Shown piece after piece: positions 50,405 to 60,175 of a stretch of 64,000 nucleotides of DNA. The position numbers and the translations under genes are program-made. The notes under the pieces were generated by a model. It did not search any database and was not told the origin of the DNA. It was given only the letters and a program-made list of their open reading frames with translations. The DNA is from Paenibacillus sp. CF384 (GTDB taxonomy: Bacteria; Bacillota; Bacilli; Paenibacillales; Paenibacillaceae). The stretch lies in the NCBI RefSeq assembly GCF_900106745.1, contig NZ_FNNV01000013.1, positions 159,081 to 223,080 of the forward strand, in the 5' to 3' direction. Position 1 is the first letter of the stretch, and the number at the start of each line of letters is the position of its first letter.

Positions 50405-51559
50405 ATGGATCGAATTTACTATGATCATGCAGCAACTTCACCTATGCATCCCGAAGCAGCCAAAGCGATGCTTGAGGTTATGACCGGTACTCCCGGCAAT
50501 GCTTCAAGTACGCATAGTTTCGGTCGTGCGGCAAGGCAGCTCGTGAATCGTTCGCGCGATATCATTGCGCACGGGATCGGCTGCGCAGCCTCTGAGCTGG
50601 TCTTTACCGGCGGTGGAACAGAAAGTGACAATGCAGCGCTCATTGGCGCTGCCAGAGCTGCCTGCAAACAAGGCAAGTCCCATATCATTACGTCCGCAAC
50701 GGAACATCAGGCCGTGCTCCAAACCTGCAAGGCGTTACAGCGCGAAGGATTTCGTGTGACGATTCTGCCGGTAGATGAGCAAGGTCTAGTGAGCGTGCAG
50801 GATGTAGAACAAGCTATTGCAGCGGATACGGCGCTTATTAGCATCATGTATGTCAACAATGAGACCGGTACGATTCAACCGATTGCAGAGATCGGTGAAC
50901 TCGGCCGGTCTCGTGGCGTGCTTGTGCATGTAGATGCGGTACAGGCATTAGGCGTTATCCCGATCGATTTGCGTCAGCTTCAGGTCGACCTCATGAGCTT
51001 CTCGGCTCACAAGATAAATGGACCGCAAGGCATTGGTGCTCTGTATATCCGTAAAGGTACAGCTGTGGAACCACTCCTAAGCGGCGGCTCGCAAGAGCGC
51101 AAACGGCGCGCAGGAACCGAAAACATCGCCGGCATTGTCGGATTCGGCAAAGCGTTTGAACTTTCTGTGAATTCGATGCCGGAACGGAAACTTTTGTTGG
51201 ACAAACTTCGTTATACTTGGATAGAACGGTTGCGGGAGATCGCAGGTGGGGATCGACTTATCGTCAATGGCCATGCTGAACACTATGCTCCTCATATTCT
51301 GAATGTGAGCTTTGTAGGAATAAGCACAGAGTCGATGCTGATGAATCTGGATATAGCTGGAATTGCGGCTTCCGGTGGGTCTGCTTGTACGTCGGGAGCC
51401 ATTGAACCCTCGTATGTGCTCATAGCGATGAATGTTTCGCAAGAAAGACAAGCATCCGCTGTACGTTTCAGCTTTGGTTTGGGAAATACTATGGAGGAAC
51501 TCGAACTGGCCGCCAAGAAAGTTGCAACTTTTATGGAGCGTGTTCGTACTAATGCCTAG
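50405..51559 (+). CDS. iscS: Cysteine desulfurase (IscS/NifS-like)
   Basis: A 384-residue PLP enzyme releasing sulfur from cysteine. The PLP lysine lies in LMSFSAHKINGPQGIGALYI, with the histidine of TSATEHQAVL stacking on the cofactor. The sulfur-carrying cysteine is in SGGSACTSGAIEPS. The N-terminus IYYDHAATSPMHPEA is typical. It is co-transcribed with cymR and is the probable sulfur donor for the divergent mnmA, as YrvO is in Bacillus. Confidence 0.95.
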   Translation: MDRIYYDHAATSPMHPEAAKAMLEVMTGTPGNASSTHSFGRAARQLVNRSRDIIAHGIGCAASELVFTGGGTESDNAALIGAARAACKQGKSHIITSATEHQAVLQTCKALQREGFRVTILPVDEQGLVSVQDVEQAIAADTALISIMYVNNETGTIQPIAEIGELGRSRGVLVHVDAVQALGVIPIDLRQLQVDLMSFSAHKINGPQGIGALYIRKGTAVEPLLSGGSQERKRRAGTENIAGIVGFGKAFELSVNSMPERKLLLDKLRYTWIERLREIAGGDRLIVNGHAEHYAPHILNVSFVGISTESMLMNLDIAGIAASGGSACTSGAIEPSYVLIAMNVSQERQASAVRFSFGLGNTMEELELAAKKVATFMERVRTNA

Positions 51560-51574
51560 GAGGCTCTGCCATCG

Positions 51575-52123
51575 ATGTTGCGTTTACAGCATTTGATTGG
51601 TCTTCCTGTCATCGAAATGAACGCCGGCAAGCAAGTCGGACATGTGAAGGATGCATGGTTTGATGAGCATTGGCAGCTTGGCGGAATCATATTGGACGCC
51701 GGCAGACGGTTTCTGACTGCGATGAAATCAGTGATCTGGAAGGAAGTCATGGTTTGTGGCGAGGATGCGGTTATCATTATGAACGAAGCGTCCGTCCGGA
51801 AGACCAAACAAGCCGAAATTCAGCGCTCTTTTCATACCGGATCGATCCGATTGAAGGATTTACCCGTCATTACGGTGGATGGTGAACAACTTGGTCGTGT
51901 ATCTGATGTTTATTTTGACGAGATACAGGGTACACAAATAGTAGGATATGAGCTGACTGACGGATTTATCGCGGATATAATGGAAGGCCGCAAGTGGCTT
52001 CCTGCTCCACGGCAAGCTGATGAGGTTATGCTTGGTGAGAATGTAATCATAGTACCGGCCGGAAGTGAGGCTTTCCTCTCACCGGTCGCAGTTTCTGAGT
52101 CGGATATAGGGAGAAATGTATGA
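51575..52123 (+). CDS. yrrD: PRC-barrel domain protein (YrrD-like)
   Basis: A 182-residue protein built of two PRC-barrel units: residues 3-80 (LIGLPVIEMNAGKQVGHVKDAWFDE) and residues 95-165 (DLPVITVDGEQLGRVSDVYFDE). PRC barrels occur in RimM and photosynthetic reaction-centre H subunits and usually mediate RNA or protein contacts. No catalytic site is seen. The Bacillus homologue is near the same alaS locus. The stop overlaps the start of the next small gene (ATGATGA). Confidence 0.85.
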   Translation: MLRLQHLIGLPVIEMNAGKQVGHVKDAWFDEHWQLGGIILDAGRRFLTAMKSVIWKEVMVCGEDAVIIMNEASVRKTKQAEIQRSFHTGSIRLKDLPVITVDGEQLGRVSDVYFDEIQGTQIVGYELTDGFIADIMEGRKWLPAPRQADEVMLGENVIIVPAGSEAFLSPVAVSESDIGRNV

Positions 52124-52317
52124 TGAAATGCCCAAATTGTAGTTCGAAGGATATCGGAAAGATCGGATCACACCAGTATTACTGCTGGGGCTGTTTCATT
52201 GAATTGACCGTTAACGGTGACAAAATGTCGGTCTATCAAGTAGAAGAAGACGGTACATTAAGCTCGCTGGACGATCTGTTCTTTGAAGACGAAATGCCGC
52301 AGGTTCATGCGAACTAA
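52120..52317 (+). CDS. Small zinc-ribbon-like protein
   Basis: A 65-residue protein with a four-cysteine pattern CPNCSS...YYCWGCF in its first 26 residues, a likely zinc ribbon. An acidic C-terminal half (SSLDDLFFEDEMPQ) follows. It overlaps the end of the PRC-barrel gene, so the pair is translationally coupled. No known function; it may be a nucleic-acid or protein adaptor. A terminator follows directly. Confidence 0.75.
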   Translation: MMKCPNCSSKDIGKIGSHQYYCWGCFIELTVNGDKMSVYQVEEDGTLSSLDDLFFEDEMPQVHAN

Positions 52318-52327
52318 GCGGAGCGTA

Positions 52328-52358
52328 AGAGGCGACCTTGCCCAAGGTCGCCTCTTTT
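52328..52358 (+). terminator. Terminator after the cymR cluster
   Basis: GAGGCGACCTTG pairs with CAAGGTCGCCTC around CC, followed by TTTTG. Confidence 0.93.
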
Positions 52359-52456
52359 GTGTTTTAAGGCCTAGCGGAAGAAACGGAAGGATGATTTGGA
52401 CAACTTGTACATATACTGACAGTAAAGGGTATCGCGAGTCGAGGGGGAGTGAAGCC

Positions 52457-53527
52457 GTGGAACGGTTTACGAACAACCGTCTGTTTGCATGGCTTGTCTA
52501 TCTCATTTTGGGACTGACGGCTCTATATCTATTGCTGCTGATCAAACCGATCATCATCCACATTTACGTGTTTTTGCGTGCGGTTCTGGCACCGTTTCTG
52601 ATTGCGATGATTATATCTTACGTACTCAATCCGATAGTCAGTCTTCTGAATGAACGCAAGGTGCCCCGTACGATCGCGGTGCTGCTTATTTATGCCGTAT
52701 TCTTAGCGTCGCTTACGGTTGTACTTGTGAACGCGATTCCGATGTTTATGGATCAGCTCAAGGAACTGAACAAGCATATGCCGGACATTACCATGCAGGC
52801 TCGGAGTATGGTCAACGACCTAAACAACTCCTCTTTTCTCCCGGAGAGCATCCGAACAGGAATAGAGAAGTCGCTGTATAAGCTGGAGAAGCAGGGCTCG
52901 GATGCGATATTTGCTTTTATCAACAATATCGGTGAAATGATTAATGTGATTTTTATCGCGTTTATCATCCCGTTTCTGGCGTTCTACATCTTAAAGGATT
53001 TCGAGGTGTTTGAACGAACGCTGCTTACCTATGTGCCTAAATCACATCGTAAGCATGCGGTTCGGCTGCTCAAGGATATCGATCATGCGCTTGGCAGCTA
53101 CATACGGGGACAATTTCTCGTTTGTGTCATTGTCGGCACACTGGCGTATATCGGTTATTTGATTATTGGCATTCCGTATCCGCTCCTTCTGGCAAGCGTT
53201 GTGGCGGTGACGAACATTATTCCCTATCTGGGACCGTTCTTCGGCGCAGCGCCTGCGCTTATCGTGGCATCTACCGTGTCGATCAAAATGATGCTGCTCG
53301 TGGCGATCGTGAACACCCTCTGCCAAATTCTCGAGGGGAACATCATCTCGCCGCAGGTGGTGGGAAGAACGCTGCATATGCATCCGTTATCGATCATTTT
53401 TGCCCTGCTCGTTGGCGGCGAGCTGGCGGGTATCGTCGGGATGATATTGGCTGTGCCGATCTTTGCCGCGGTGAAGGTCATCGTGCAGCATATCTTCGCG
53501 TATTACGTTAGGCGAAAGACGATTTGA
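52457..53527 (+). CDS. yrrI: AI-2E family transporter (YrrI-like permease)
   Basis: A 356-residue membrane protein with about eight segments and the family signature IIPFLAFYILKDFEVFERTLL, then NIIPYLGPFFGAAPALIVAS and GNIISPQVVGRTLHMHPLSIIFALLVGGELAGIVG. The family includes autoinducer and Na+/H+-type antiporters, so the substrate is not fixed. GTG at 52457 follows GAGGGGGAGTG; the open frame extends upstream to 52283 through the previous terminator, which is not credible. It precedes the alaS T-box, as in Bacillus. Confidence 0.88.
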   Translation: MERFTNNRLFAWLVYLILGLTALYLLLLIKPIIIHIYVFLRAVLAPFLIAMIISYVLNPIVSLLNERKVPRTIAVLLIYAVFLASLTVVLVNAIPMFMDQLKELNKHMPDITMQARSMVNDLNNSSFLPESIRTGIEKSLYKLEKQGSDAIFAFINNIGEMINVIFIAFIIPFLAFYILKDFEVFERTLLTYVPKSHRKHAVRLLKDIDHALGSYIRGQFLVCVIVGTLAYIGYLIIGIPYPLLLASVVAVTNIIPYLGPFFGAAPALIVASTVSIKMMLLVAIVNTLCQILEGNIISPQVVGRTLHMHPLSIIFALLVGGELAGIVGMILAVPIFAAVKVIVQHIFAYYVRRKTI

Positions 53528-53589
53528 CAGACCATGCCAACAGTCGCTATACTTATGACAATTACGCCTGACTATCAATAAAAACGTTG

Positions 53590-53849
53590 ATGAAACCGTA
53601 GTAGGTCATAGACCGCCAAGCAGAGAAAGAATTCCTTCGCGTACGCCGATTAGGCCCGCGCTGGCTGAGAGAATTCTAAGGGTGAAGGATGACTGAAGGC
53701 TGGCTTCGGAGTGTGAATGAACTTCACCGGATCAGACCCGTTAACGTCTGTCTAAGGAGATCGTTTATGCTGTTCATCGTGGGCGGCTAGGGCGATAACC
53801 AGGGTGGTACCGCGAATGATTCGTCCCTGTTTTTTGGGGGCGTTTTTTT
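53590..53849 (+). ncRNA. T-box riboswitch upstream of alaS
   Basis: It carries the exact T-box core AGGGTGGTACCGCG at 53801-53814, a terminator stem (CGTCCC/GGGGGCG, 53822-53849 with TTTTTTT), and a stem I with GTTGATGAAACC and AGAGAAAGAATTC elements. A GCT (Ala) triplet at 53699-53701 is the likely specifier from rough folding. It would switch alaS on when tRNA-Ala is uncharged. Confidence 0.9.
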
Positions 53850-53881
53850 GTTTTTATTCTATAATTGGAGGCTGAACCGTG

Positions 53882-56518
53882 ATGAAAGCAAGTGAAATCC
53901 GTTCCAAGTGGCTTGCATTTTTTGAGAGCAAAGGGCACAAGATTGAGCCCAGCGCTTCATTAGTTCCTCATAATGACCCTTCCTTGCTATGGATTAATGC
54001 AGGGATGGCACCGCTAAAGTCCTATTTTGACGGTCGCGTTATTCCGGACAATCCGCGGATTACGAATTCGCAGAAGTGTATCCGTACCAATGATATTGAG
54101 AATGTCGGCAAAACGCGTCGTCACCAAACGATGTTTGAAATGCTGGGCAACTTCTCCATTGGCGATTACTTCAAAGAAGAAGCGATCACTTGGGCATGGG
54201 AGTTTCTGACCAGCAAAGAGTGGATCGGCTTCGATCCGGAGCGACTTTCCGTCACGGTTTACCCTGAAGATGAAGAAGCGTTCCGTTTCTGGAATGAGAA
54301 AATCGGTCTTCCTGAGAAGCGCATTTACCGTCTGCAGGATAACTTCTGGGACATCGGCGAAGGCCCTTGCGGTCCTTGTACCGAGATTTTCTATGACCGC
54401 GGCGAAGCTTTCGGCGATCTGAATGATCCGGAATGCTGGCCTGGCGGAGAAAACGAACGTTTCCTGGAAGTATGGAACCTTGTATTTTCGCAATATAATC
54501 ATAATAAAGACGGCAGCTATACTCCGCTTCCGAATAAAAACATCGATACAGGCGCAGGTCTGGAGCGGATTACGTCGATTCTGCAAAACGTAGACTCCAA
54601 TTTCGATACGGATCTGTTCCGTCCGATCATCGACCGGACCAGTCAAATCGCAAACGTAACGTACCATGCGAATGCGGATACGGACATTGCGCTGAAGGTC
54701 ATTGCCGATCATATCCGTACTGTGGCGTTCGCTGTAGGCGATGGCGTCATGCCTTCTAATGAAGGTCGTGGTTATGTCATCCGCCGTTTGCTTCGCCGCG
54801 CAGTGCGCTACGGCAAAACACTCGGTGTGGATCGTCCGTTCCTGCATGATCTGGTGAAAGTAGTTGGCGACATTATGGGCGGCCACTACCCGGAGGTTGT
54901 CGAGAAACGCGAGTTTATCGAGAAGGTGATCCGTACAGAGGAAGAACGTTTCCATGAAACGCTTTCTGACGGCTTGGCACTTCTGGGCGAGCTTGTGAAG
55001 ACGGCAAAAGCCGGCGGTCAAACGCTGATCAGCGGTCCGGATGCGTTCAAGCTTTACGATACGTATGGTTTCCCATTCGATCTGACGGAAGACTATGCGG
55101 CTGAACACGGCATGACTGTGGACCGTGACGGCTTCGATGCTTCGATGGAGGAGCAGCGTACACGCGCACGTGCAGCTCGTCAGGACACTGGCGGTATGAA
55201 TGTGCAAGGGGGACCGCTTGCTGATTTCACTGAGAAATCGGAATTTGTGGGTTATCAGGATCTGACGCTCGAAGGCGCGAAGGTAATTGCGATCGTAAAC
55301 GGCGATGCTCTTGTCGACTCCGCAGCCCAAGGCAGCCAAGTGCTTGTGATCTTGGATCGTACAACGTTCTACGCAGAGAGCGGCGGTCAAGTAGGCGACA
55401 GCGGTACGATTACGGGCCAAGGCTTCACGCTGACAGTCGAAAATGTCACCAAAGCTCCTCATGGTCAGTCGGTGCATCATGCCGTTGTAGCAAGCGGTAC
55501 CGTAACCGTCGGTGATCAGGTTCAAGCGGCGGTTTCGACGCAAACACGCGAGGATACGATCAAGAACCATACGGCAACGCATTTGCTGCATCGTGCGCTC
55601 AAAGATGTGCTCGGCGAGCATGTTAATCAAGCGGGTTCCCTGGTAGAACCGGATCGTCTTCGTTTTGACTTCTCGCATTTTGGCAGCATCAGCCAAGAGG
55701 AGCTCACAGAGATCGAACGCCGCGTCAATCAACAGATTTGGCTGGGCACGACGCTCCAAATCGACTACAAATCGCTTGCCGAGGCAAAAGAGATGGGCGC
55801 TATGGCACTATTCGGCGAGAAATACGGCGATGTTGTGCGTGTCGTTCGTGTAGGCGACTACAGCCTTGAGCTATGTGGTGGCTGCCATGTTACAAGCACC
55901 GCACAAATCGGTTTGTTCAAGCTGGTGAGCGAGAGCGGTATCGGTTCAGGTGTACGTCGTATTGAGGCTGTAACAGGCCGCAATGCTTACCTGTACATGG
56001 AAAGCCAGCTTGATCTGTTGAAGCAAGCGGCTGCGCAGCTGAAGTCGAACCTCGCAGATGTGCCTAAACGTATCGAAGCGCTGCATGGTCAAGTGAAAGA
56101 ACTGACGCGTGACAACGAATCGCTGCAAAGCAAGCTGAGCCGTATCGAAGCGGGTTCGTTAGAATCGCAAGCGAAGGCAGTAGGGGATATCACACTGCTG
56201 GCTGCAGAGGTTAATGCTCCTTCCATGGATGCGCTGCGCGGTATCGTGGATGAGCTGAAAACGAAGCTGGGTAATGCGGTAATCGTGCTTGGCGCTGTTG
56301 CAGAAGATAAGGTAAACCTTGTCGTGGCGGTTTCGCCAGAGCTCGTGAAGAAAGGCTTCCACGCCGGCAAAATCATTAAAGAAGCAGCCGCGGCATGCGG
56401 CGGCGGCGGCGGCGGACGGCCGGATATGGCCCAAGCCGGAGGAAAAGATCCTTCTAAATTGGGTGAAGCGCTCCAAATTGCCGAAGAACTGGTTCTATCA
56501 CAATCAAGTGTGATATGA
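53882..56518 (+). CDS. alaS: Alanyl-tRNA synthetase
   Basis: An 878-residue class II synthetase of normal length. The aminoacylation core has [37 protein letters not shown] and GAGLERI. The editing domain carries [13 protein letters not shown] and the CGGCHV metal site. The C-terminal coiled/DHHA1 C-Ala domain has [18 protein letters not shown]. The ATG at 53882 was preferred over the GTG three bases earlier; GGAG is 11 bases upstream. It is controlled by the T-box upstream and opens the operon alaS-ireB-ruvX-DUF1292. Confidence 0.98.
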   Translation: MKASEIRSKWLAFFESKGHKIEPSASLVPHNDPSLLWINAGMAPLKSYFDGRVIPDNPRITNSQKCIRTNDIENVGKTRRHQTMFEMLGNFSIGDYFKEEAITWAWEFLTSKEWIGFDPERLSVTVYPEDEEAFRFWNEKIGLPEKRIYRLQDNFWDIGEGPCGPCTEIFYDRGEAFGDLNDPECWPGGENERFLEVWNLVFSQYNHNKDGSYTPLPNKNIDTGAGLERITSILQNVDSNFDTDLFRPIIDRTSQIANVTYHANADTDIALKVIADHIRTVAFAVGDGVMPSNEGRGYVIRRLLRRAVRYGKTLGVDRPFLHDLVKVVGDIMGGHYPEVVEKREFIEKVIRTEEERFHETLSDGLALLGELVKTAKAGGQTLISGPDAFKLYDTYGFPFDLTEDYAAEHGMTVDRDGFDASMEEQRTRARAARQDTGGMNVQGGPLADFTEKSEFVGYQDLTLEGAKVIAIVNGDALVDSAAQGSQVLVILDRTTFYAESGGQVGDSGTITGQGFTLTVENVTKAPHGQSVHHAVVASGTVTVGDQVQAAVSTQTREDTIKNHTATHLLHRALKDVLGEHVNQAGSLVEPDRLRFDFSHFGSISQEELTEIERRVNQQIWLGTTLQIDYKSLAEAKEMGAMALFGEKYGDVVRVVRVGDYSLELCGGCHVTSTAQIGLFKLVSESGIGSGVRRIEAVTGRNAYLYMESQLDLLKQAAAQLKSNLADVPKRIEALHGQVKELTRDNESLQSKLSRIEAGSLESQAKAVGDITLLAAEVNAPSMDALRGIVDELKTKLGNAVIVLGAVAEDKVNLVVAVSPELVKKGFHAGKIIKEAAAACGGGGGGRPDMAQAGGKDPSKLGEALQIAEELVLSQSSVI

Positions 56519-56567
56519 TAAGAGTATTAAACGGCTGTTAAGCGGCTTGGAAAGTGAGGTGCTGGCG

Positions 56568-56831
56568 ATGAATTCGATGGACAAGACAATGAAATTCGAC
56601 GTGAAGGCGGAAGGGCTACAAGCTTCCTCGAGGGAAATTATGCTGTCTGTATACGATGCGCTGCTCGAGAAGGACTATAACCCGATTAACCAGATCGTGG
56701 GTTATCTATTGTCCGGAGATCCCGCATACATTCCACGGCATAACAATGCTAGAAGTTTAATTCGCAGGAAAGAGCGAGACGAGCTAATTGAAGAACTAGT
56801 CCGTTCCTACCTGAGTCAGCACAGCAAATAA
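56568..56831 (+). CDS. ireB: IreB/UPF0297 regulatory phosphoprotein
   Basis: An 87-residue protein starting with [16 protein letters not shown] and carrying [31 protein letters not shown]. It matches UPF0297, whose Enterococcus member IreB is phosphorylated by the Ser/Thr kinase IreK in cephalosporin response. Threonines in the first part (near KTMKF) are plausible targets. ATG at 56568 follows GAGGTG. It is always found beside ruvX (yqgF), as here. Confidence 0.93.
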   Translation: MNSMDKTMKFDVKAEGLQASSREIMLSVYDALLEKDYNPINQIVGYLLSGDPAYIPRHNNARSLIRRKERDELIEELVRSYLSQHSK

Positions 56832-56862
56832 TGACCTTCAAGGAAATGAGGCAATCTGTCGT

Positions 56863-57279
56863 ATGCGTCTTATGGGATTGGATTACGGTGACCGCAGAAT
56901 CGGCGTTGCCGTCAGTGATGCATTCCGCTGGACCGCGCAAGGTTTAGGCGTCGTTGAGAAACGCCGCGATAACAGCGAAGACGAAGTCATTGCCAAGCTT
57001 ATGGTTGAACACGAAGTATCCGAGATTGTAGTCGGTTTACCGAAGAACATGAATGGCACCATCGGGCCGCGTGGCGAAATTTGCATCGCATTCGCACAAC
57101 ATTTACAGCAAAAGCTAAATGTACCCGTACACCTTTGGGACGAACGGCTAACGACCGTTGCCGCAGAGCGCACGCTGCTCGAGGCGGACGTTAGCCGTAA
57201 GAAGCGAAAGTTAGTGGTGGACAAAATGGCGGCAGCGCTAATTTTGCAAAATTATCTCGATTCTAAAACGAAAAGGTGA
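56863..57279 (+). CDS. ruvX: RuvX (YqgF), RNase H-fold nuclease
   Basis: A 138-residue RNase H-like protein for 16S rRNA pre-5' end processing, formerly called a putative Holliday junction resolvase. The acidic residues appear in MGLDYGDRRIGVAVSD, IVVGLPKNMNGTIGPRG and the C-terminal DERLTTVAAERTL...DKMAAALILQNYL. AAGGAAATGAGG precedes the ATG. It is flanked by ireB and the DUF1292 gene as in Bacillus. Confidence 0.95.
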   Translation: MRLMGLDYGDRRIGVAVSDAFRWTAQGLGVVEKRRDNSEDEVIAKLMVEHEVSEIVVGLPKNMNGTIGPRGEICIAFAQHLQQKLNVPVHLWDERLTTVAAERTLLEADVSRKKRKLVVDKMAAALILQNYLDSKTKR

Positions 57280-57287
57280 GGGTAACG

Positions 57288-57599
57288 ATGACAAAGGACA
57301 ACATGCAGTTTGAAGAGCCGGAAATCATCTACATTCCGGATGAAGACGGCAACGAAGAAGAATTCGAGGTAGTCATGAAGTTCGAGGTAGACGGCTCTGA
57401 TCAGAAATATATGATGGTGGTTCCGCTCAACGTGGATTCCGAAGACGAGCAAGATGAAGACTCCGATGAAGTCTACGCTTTCCGTTATGAAGAAGACGGC
57501 GATGATTTGAAACTGTATACCATTGAGGACGAAGAAGAGTGGAACATGGTGGAAGAAACCTTTAACACACTTCTCGCCGAAATCGACGATAACGACTAA
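57288..57599 (+). CDS. yrzB: DUF1292 acidic protein, first copy (YrzB-like)
   Basis: A 103-residue, very acidic protein. The beta-rich core has EIIYIPDEDGNEEEFEVVMKF and VYAFRYEEDGDD, then EEEWNMVEETFNTLLAE. DUF1292 proteins accompany ruvX in Firmicutes, and their function is unknown. ATG at 57288 follows AGGTGAGGGTAACG; an in-frame GTG at 57276 is upstream of the site. A related gene follows 33 bases downstream. Confidence 0.88.
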   Translation: MTKDNMQFEEPEIIYIPDEDGNEEEFEVVMKFEVDGSDQKYMMVVPLNVDSEDEQDEDSDEVYAFRYEEDGDDLKLYTIEDEEEWNMVEETFNTLLAEIDDND

Positions 57600-57631
57600 G
57601 GCTTGGGCCATAGTCGAAGGGAGCTTACAGC

Positions 57632-57931
57632 GTGTCTGAAATAAAACGTATTTCTGTCCTGAAGGACATTTATGGTACGGAAGTGGATCTCATTGGAGAA
57701 GAAGGCGCTACGGAACCATTCCAAATTATCGCCGAATTCCAAATGGGTGACCGATCCTATGCCGGTTTGCAATCGCATGACATGCAGAAAGAAGACGAAA
57801 TCGCATTCTTCCGCATTACATTCAAGGATGGCGCCGAGCCGGAGCTGGAATCCATTGAAAGCGATGATGAGTGGGAGCTTGTTTCTGAAGCTTATGACGA
57901 TTTGTTGTTCGAAGGCGAAGATCAGCCTTAA
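57632..57931 (+). CDS. DUF1292 acidic protein, second copy
   Basis: A 99-residue protein sharing the DUF1292 pattern (FQIIAEFQMGDRSYAGLQS, and DDEWELVSEAYDDLLFE at the end) with the previous gene, but otherwise divergent. The start is GTG after GAAGGGAG. The pair suggests an old duplication or two distinct subfamilies kept side by side. Function unknown. Confidence 0.85.
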   Translation: MSEIKRISVLKDIYGTEVDLIGEEGATEPFQIIAEFQMGDRSYAGLQSHDMQKEDEIAFFRITFKDGAEPELESIESDDEWELVSEAYDDLLFEGEDQP

Positions 57932-58049
57932 CATGCACCTCTAGCTTTAAACAGGGCGGCAATAGCCCGGTTTTACTTATAGGAGTTCGGAAGGGGCGGC
58001 GCCGGGCCGCCCTTTTTCCGCGCTGATATAGAAATGGAGGATAGGTCGC

Positions 58050-59180
58050 TTGAGAAGAGCAGAGCATCAGAATTCAGAAGATTTGCCGAATGAGGGAGCC
58101 ATGCGGCCCTCCGGACCAAGACGCGGACGCATTACATTCTGGGTTATCGTGTCGATACTCAGCGTAATGCTTATTACTGCGGGAAGTCTTTATCTCTACA
58201 TTTGGAATGGCTTGCGGCCTGCTTCGTCAGGCGATGTGGTTCAAGTAGAGCTGAAGAAAGGGACATCTCCATTTCGATTTGCTGAAGTGCTCGAAGATCA
58301 AGGGGTTATTCGCAATGCATTTATTTTTAAATATTACTTGCGCTACAAGAACGAAGGACCGAGGTTTCAAGCCGGTGTGTACGAGCTGTCACCGGGGATG
58401 GATAAGGATGCCATCATTGCAAAATTAAATGCCGGAGAGACGTTAAAGGAAGAAACGATGCGTTTCACGATACCGGAAGGGTTTACGGTAGAGCAAATAG
58501 CGGAAACACTAGATAAAGCAGGTTATGCGAAGAAAGCGGATTTCATGGCGCTTGCAGATAAGGATCAAGTGTGGAGCGACGTGGATGCCGTGAAGAATAT
58601 TCCGAAGAATCCGGACCTTCGTCATCGCTTGGAAGGATATTTGTTCCCGGACACGTATGAGCTTGTGACTGCGAGCAAACCGGAGGATATCATTAAACGT
58701 CTGCTTCAAGAGCTGGATCATAAGCTGGACACCCTTCCCGAGAATTGGGAGGATTCGCTTGCAGCGAATAAGGTTGATTTTCATGGTATGATGACTATCG
58801 CTTCGCTCGTCGAACGTGAGGTAGTCGTGGATGCTGAACGTCCAGTCGTTGCAGGCATTATCTACAACCGACTGAAGAAAGGCATGCCGCTTCAGATTGA
58901 TGCGACCGTGCAATATTTGCTTGATAAACAGAAAGAACGGCTGCTTGTGGACGATTTGCAAGTGGACAGCCCTTACAATACGTACAAAGTTAATGGTCTC
59001 CCTCCTGGGCCAATCGCATCTCCGAGCTTGAAATCGATCGAAGCTGCGCTTTTCCCCAAAGAGACGGAATACTATTTCTATGTGACGAAGAAAGATGGCA
59101 GCCACGAGCATCTGTTTGCGGAAACGCTCAAGGAGCATAACCGCAACATCGAGAAGAGCAATCAAACGGCTGGACAATAG
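58050..59180 (+). CDS. mltG: Endolytic murein transglycosylase MltG
   Basis: A 376-residue membrane protein that cuts nascent glycan strands. A cytoplasmic basic N-terminus is followed by one membrane segment (about residues 28-52), a LysM-like domain (FTVEQIAETLDKAGY) and the YceG catalytic domain. The catalytic glutamate is E255 in IASLVEREVV, with YNTYKVNGLPPGPIASPS nearby. The start is TTG at 58050 after GGAGG. It is followed by two U32 genes; in Bacillus trmR (yrrM) lies in between. Confidence 0.94.
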   Translation: MRRAEHQNSEDLPNEGAMRPSGPRRGRITFWVIVSILSVMLITAGSLYLYIWNGLRPASSGDVVQVELKKGTSPFRFAEVLEDQGVIRNAFIFKYYLRYKNEGPRFQAGVYELSPGMDKDAIIAKLNAGETLKEETMRFTIPEGFTVEQIAETLDKAGYAKKADFMALADKDQVWSDVDAVKNIPKNPDLRHRLEGYLFPDTYELVTASKPEDIIKRLLQELDHKLDTLPENWEDSLAANKVDFHGMMTIASLVEREVVVDAERPVVAGIIYNRLKKGMPLQIDATVQYLLDKQKERLLVDDLQVDSPYNTYKVNGLPPGPIASPSLKSIEAALFPKETEYYFYVTKKDGSHEHLFAETLKEHNRNIEKSNQTAGQ

Positions 59181-59191
59181 GAGGATTTACA

Positions 59192-60136
59192 ATGGCAACA
59201 AAACCGGAGCTGCTCGTTGATGCGGGTTCCCTTGCTGATATGGAGCGGCTCATTGCTGCGGGTGCGGATGCATTCCTTCTGGGAGAATCCCGTTACGGCA
59301 TGCGCTTGCCGGGTGAATTTGACCTGGCACTTATGGCGGAAGCCGTCAAGCTTGCCCATTCCCATCAAGTTTCCGTATATGCAGCAGTCAATAACTTAAT
59401 GGATAATGAAACCGTCAACGCATTGCCTGGCTACATTCGTAGTTTGGCTGAAGCGGGAGTAGACGGCTTAGTGTTCGGGGATCCTGCAGTTTTGATGGTT
59501 GCGCGCGTTGAAGCGCCGAACATGAAGCTGCACTGGAACGCGGAGATGACTTCGACGAACTATGCGACAGCGAATTATTGGGGACGCCGCGGCGCAACAA
59601 GGTTCGTTCTGGCACGTGAGCTTAACATGGATCAAGTTATCGATGTGAAGAGCAATACAACGCTTGAAGTACAAGTACAGGTGCATGGTTTAACGAATAT
59701 TTATCATTCCAAGCGTCCGCTTGTTCAAAATTATTTCCAGCATCAGACGAAGGATGGAGAAACGACCGAGGTTCCGGTTCACGGCAAGCGGGAAGACGGC
59801 TTGTATTTAGTGGAAACGGAGCGGCCGGATGAACGTTTCCCGATCTATGAGGATGCTGGCGGGACCCATATTATGAGCTCTGATGATCTATGCATGATTG
59901 AGAACTTACATGAGCTAATGGAAGTTAATATCGATAGCTTTCGGATTGAAGGGCTGTTAAAATCAATAGAGTACAATGAAACGGTCGTTAAAGCGTATCG
60001 TGCTGCAATTGATGCCTATTGCGAGGATCCGGAAGGTTATGCCTTCAACGAAGAATGGTTGGACAGCATTGTGAATGTACAGGATCCGTCCCGTGAGCTT
60101 TCGTACGGATTTTTCTATAAGGAACAAGTATATTAA
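59192..60136 (+). CDS. yrrN: U32-family protein, YrrN/TrhP1-like
   Basis: A 314-residue member of the peptidase U32 family, the short partner. It contains the C-terminal EDAGGTHIMSSDDLCMIENL and FRIEGLLKS blocks, but lacks the CxxC-rich part seen in the long partner. In Bacillus, YrrN and YrrO are needed for 5-hydroxyuridine at wobble U34 of certain tRNAs, with prephenate as donor. AGGAGG precedes the ATG. The next gene is its larger partner. Confidence 0.9.
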   Translation: MATKPELLVDAGSLADMERLIAAGADAFLLGESRYGMRLPGEFDLALMAEAVKLAHSHQVSVYAAVNNLMDNETVNALPGYIRSLAEAGVDGLVFGDPAVLMVARVEAPNMKLHWNAEMTSTNYATANYWGRRGATRFVLARELNMDQVIDVKSNTTLEVQVQVHGLTNIYHSKRPLVQNYFQHQTKDGETTEVPVHGKREDGLYLVETERPDERFPIYEDAGGTHIMSSDDLCMIENLHELMEVNIDSFRIEGLLKSIEYNETVVKAYRAAIDAYCEDPEGYAFNEEWLDSIVNVQDPSRELSYGFFYKEQVY

Positions 60137-60175
60137 TTGTAATTGTCACCTAAGGAAGTTGTGGAGGTGAAGCAG

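Noticed and set aside
54014..55759. Minus-strand open frame of 581 codons inside alaS
   Set aside because: It lies entirely antisense to the well-conserved alanyl-tRNA synthetase gene, has no ribosome site and no family-like motifs; it arises from codon bias of alaS.
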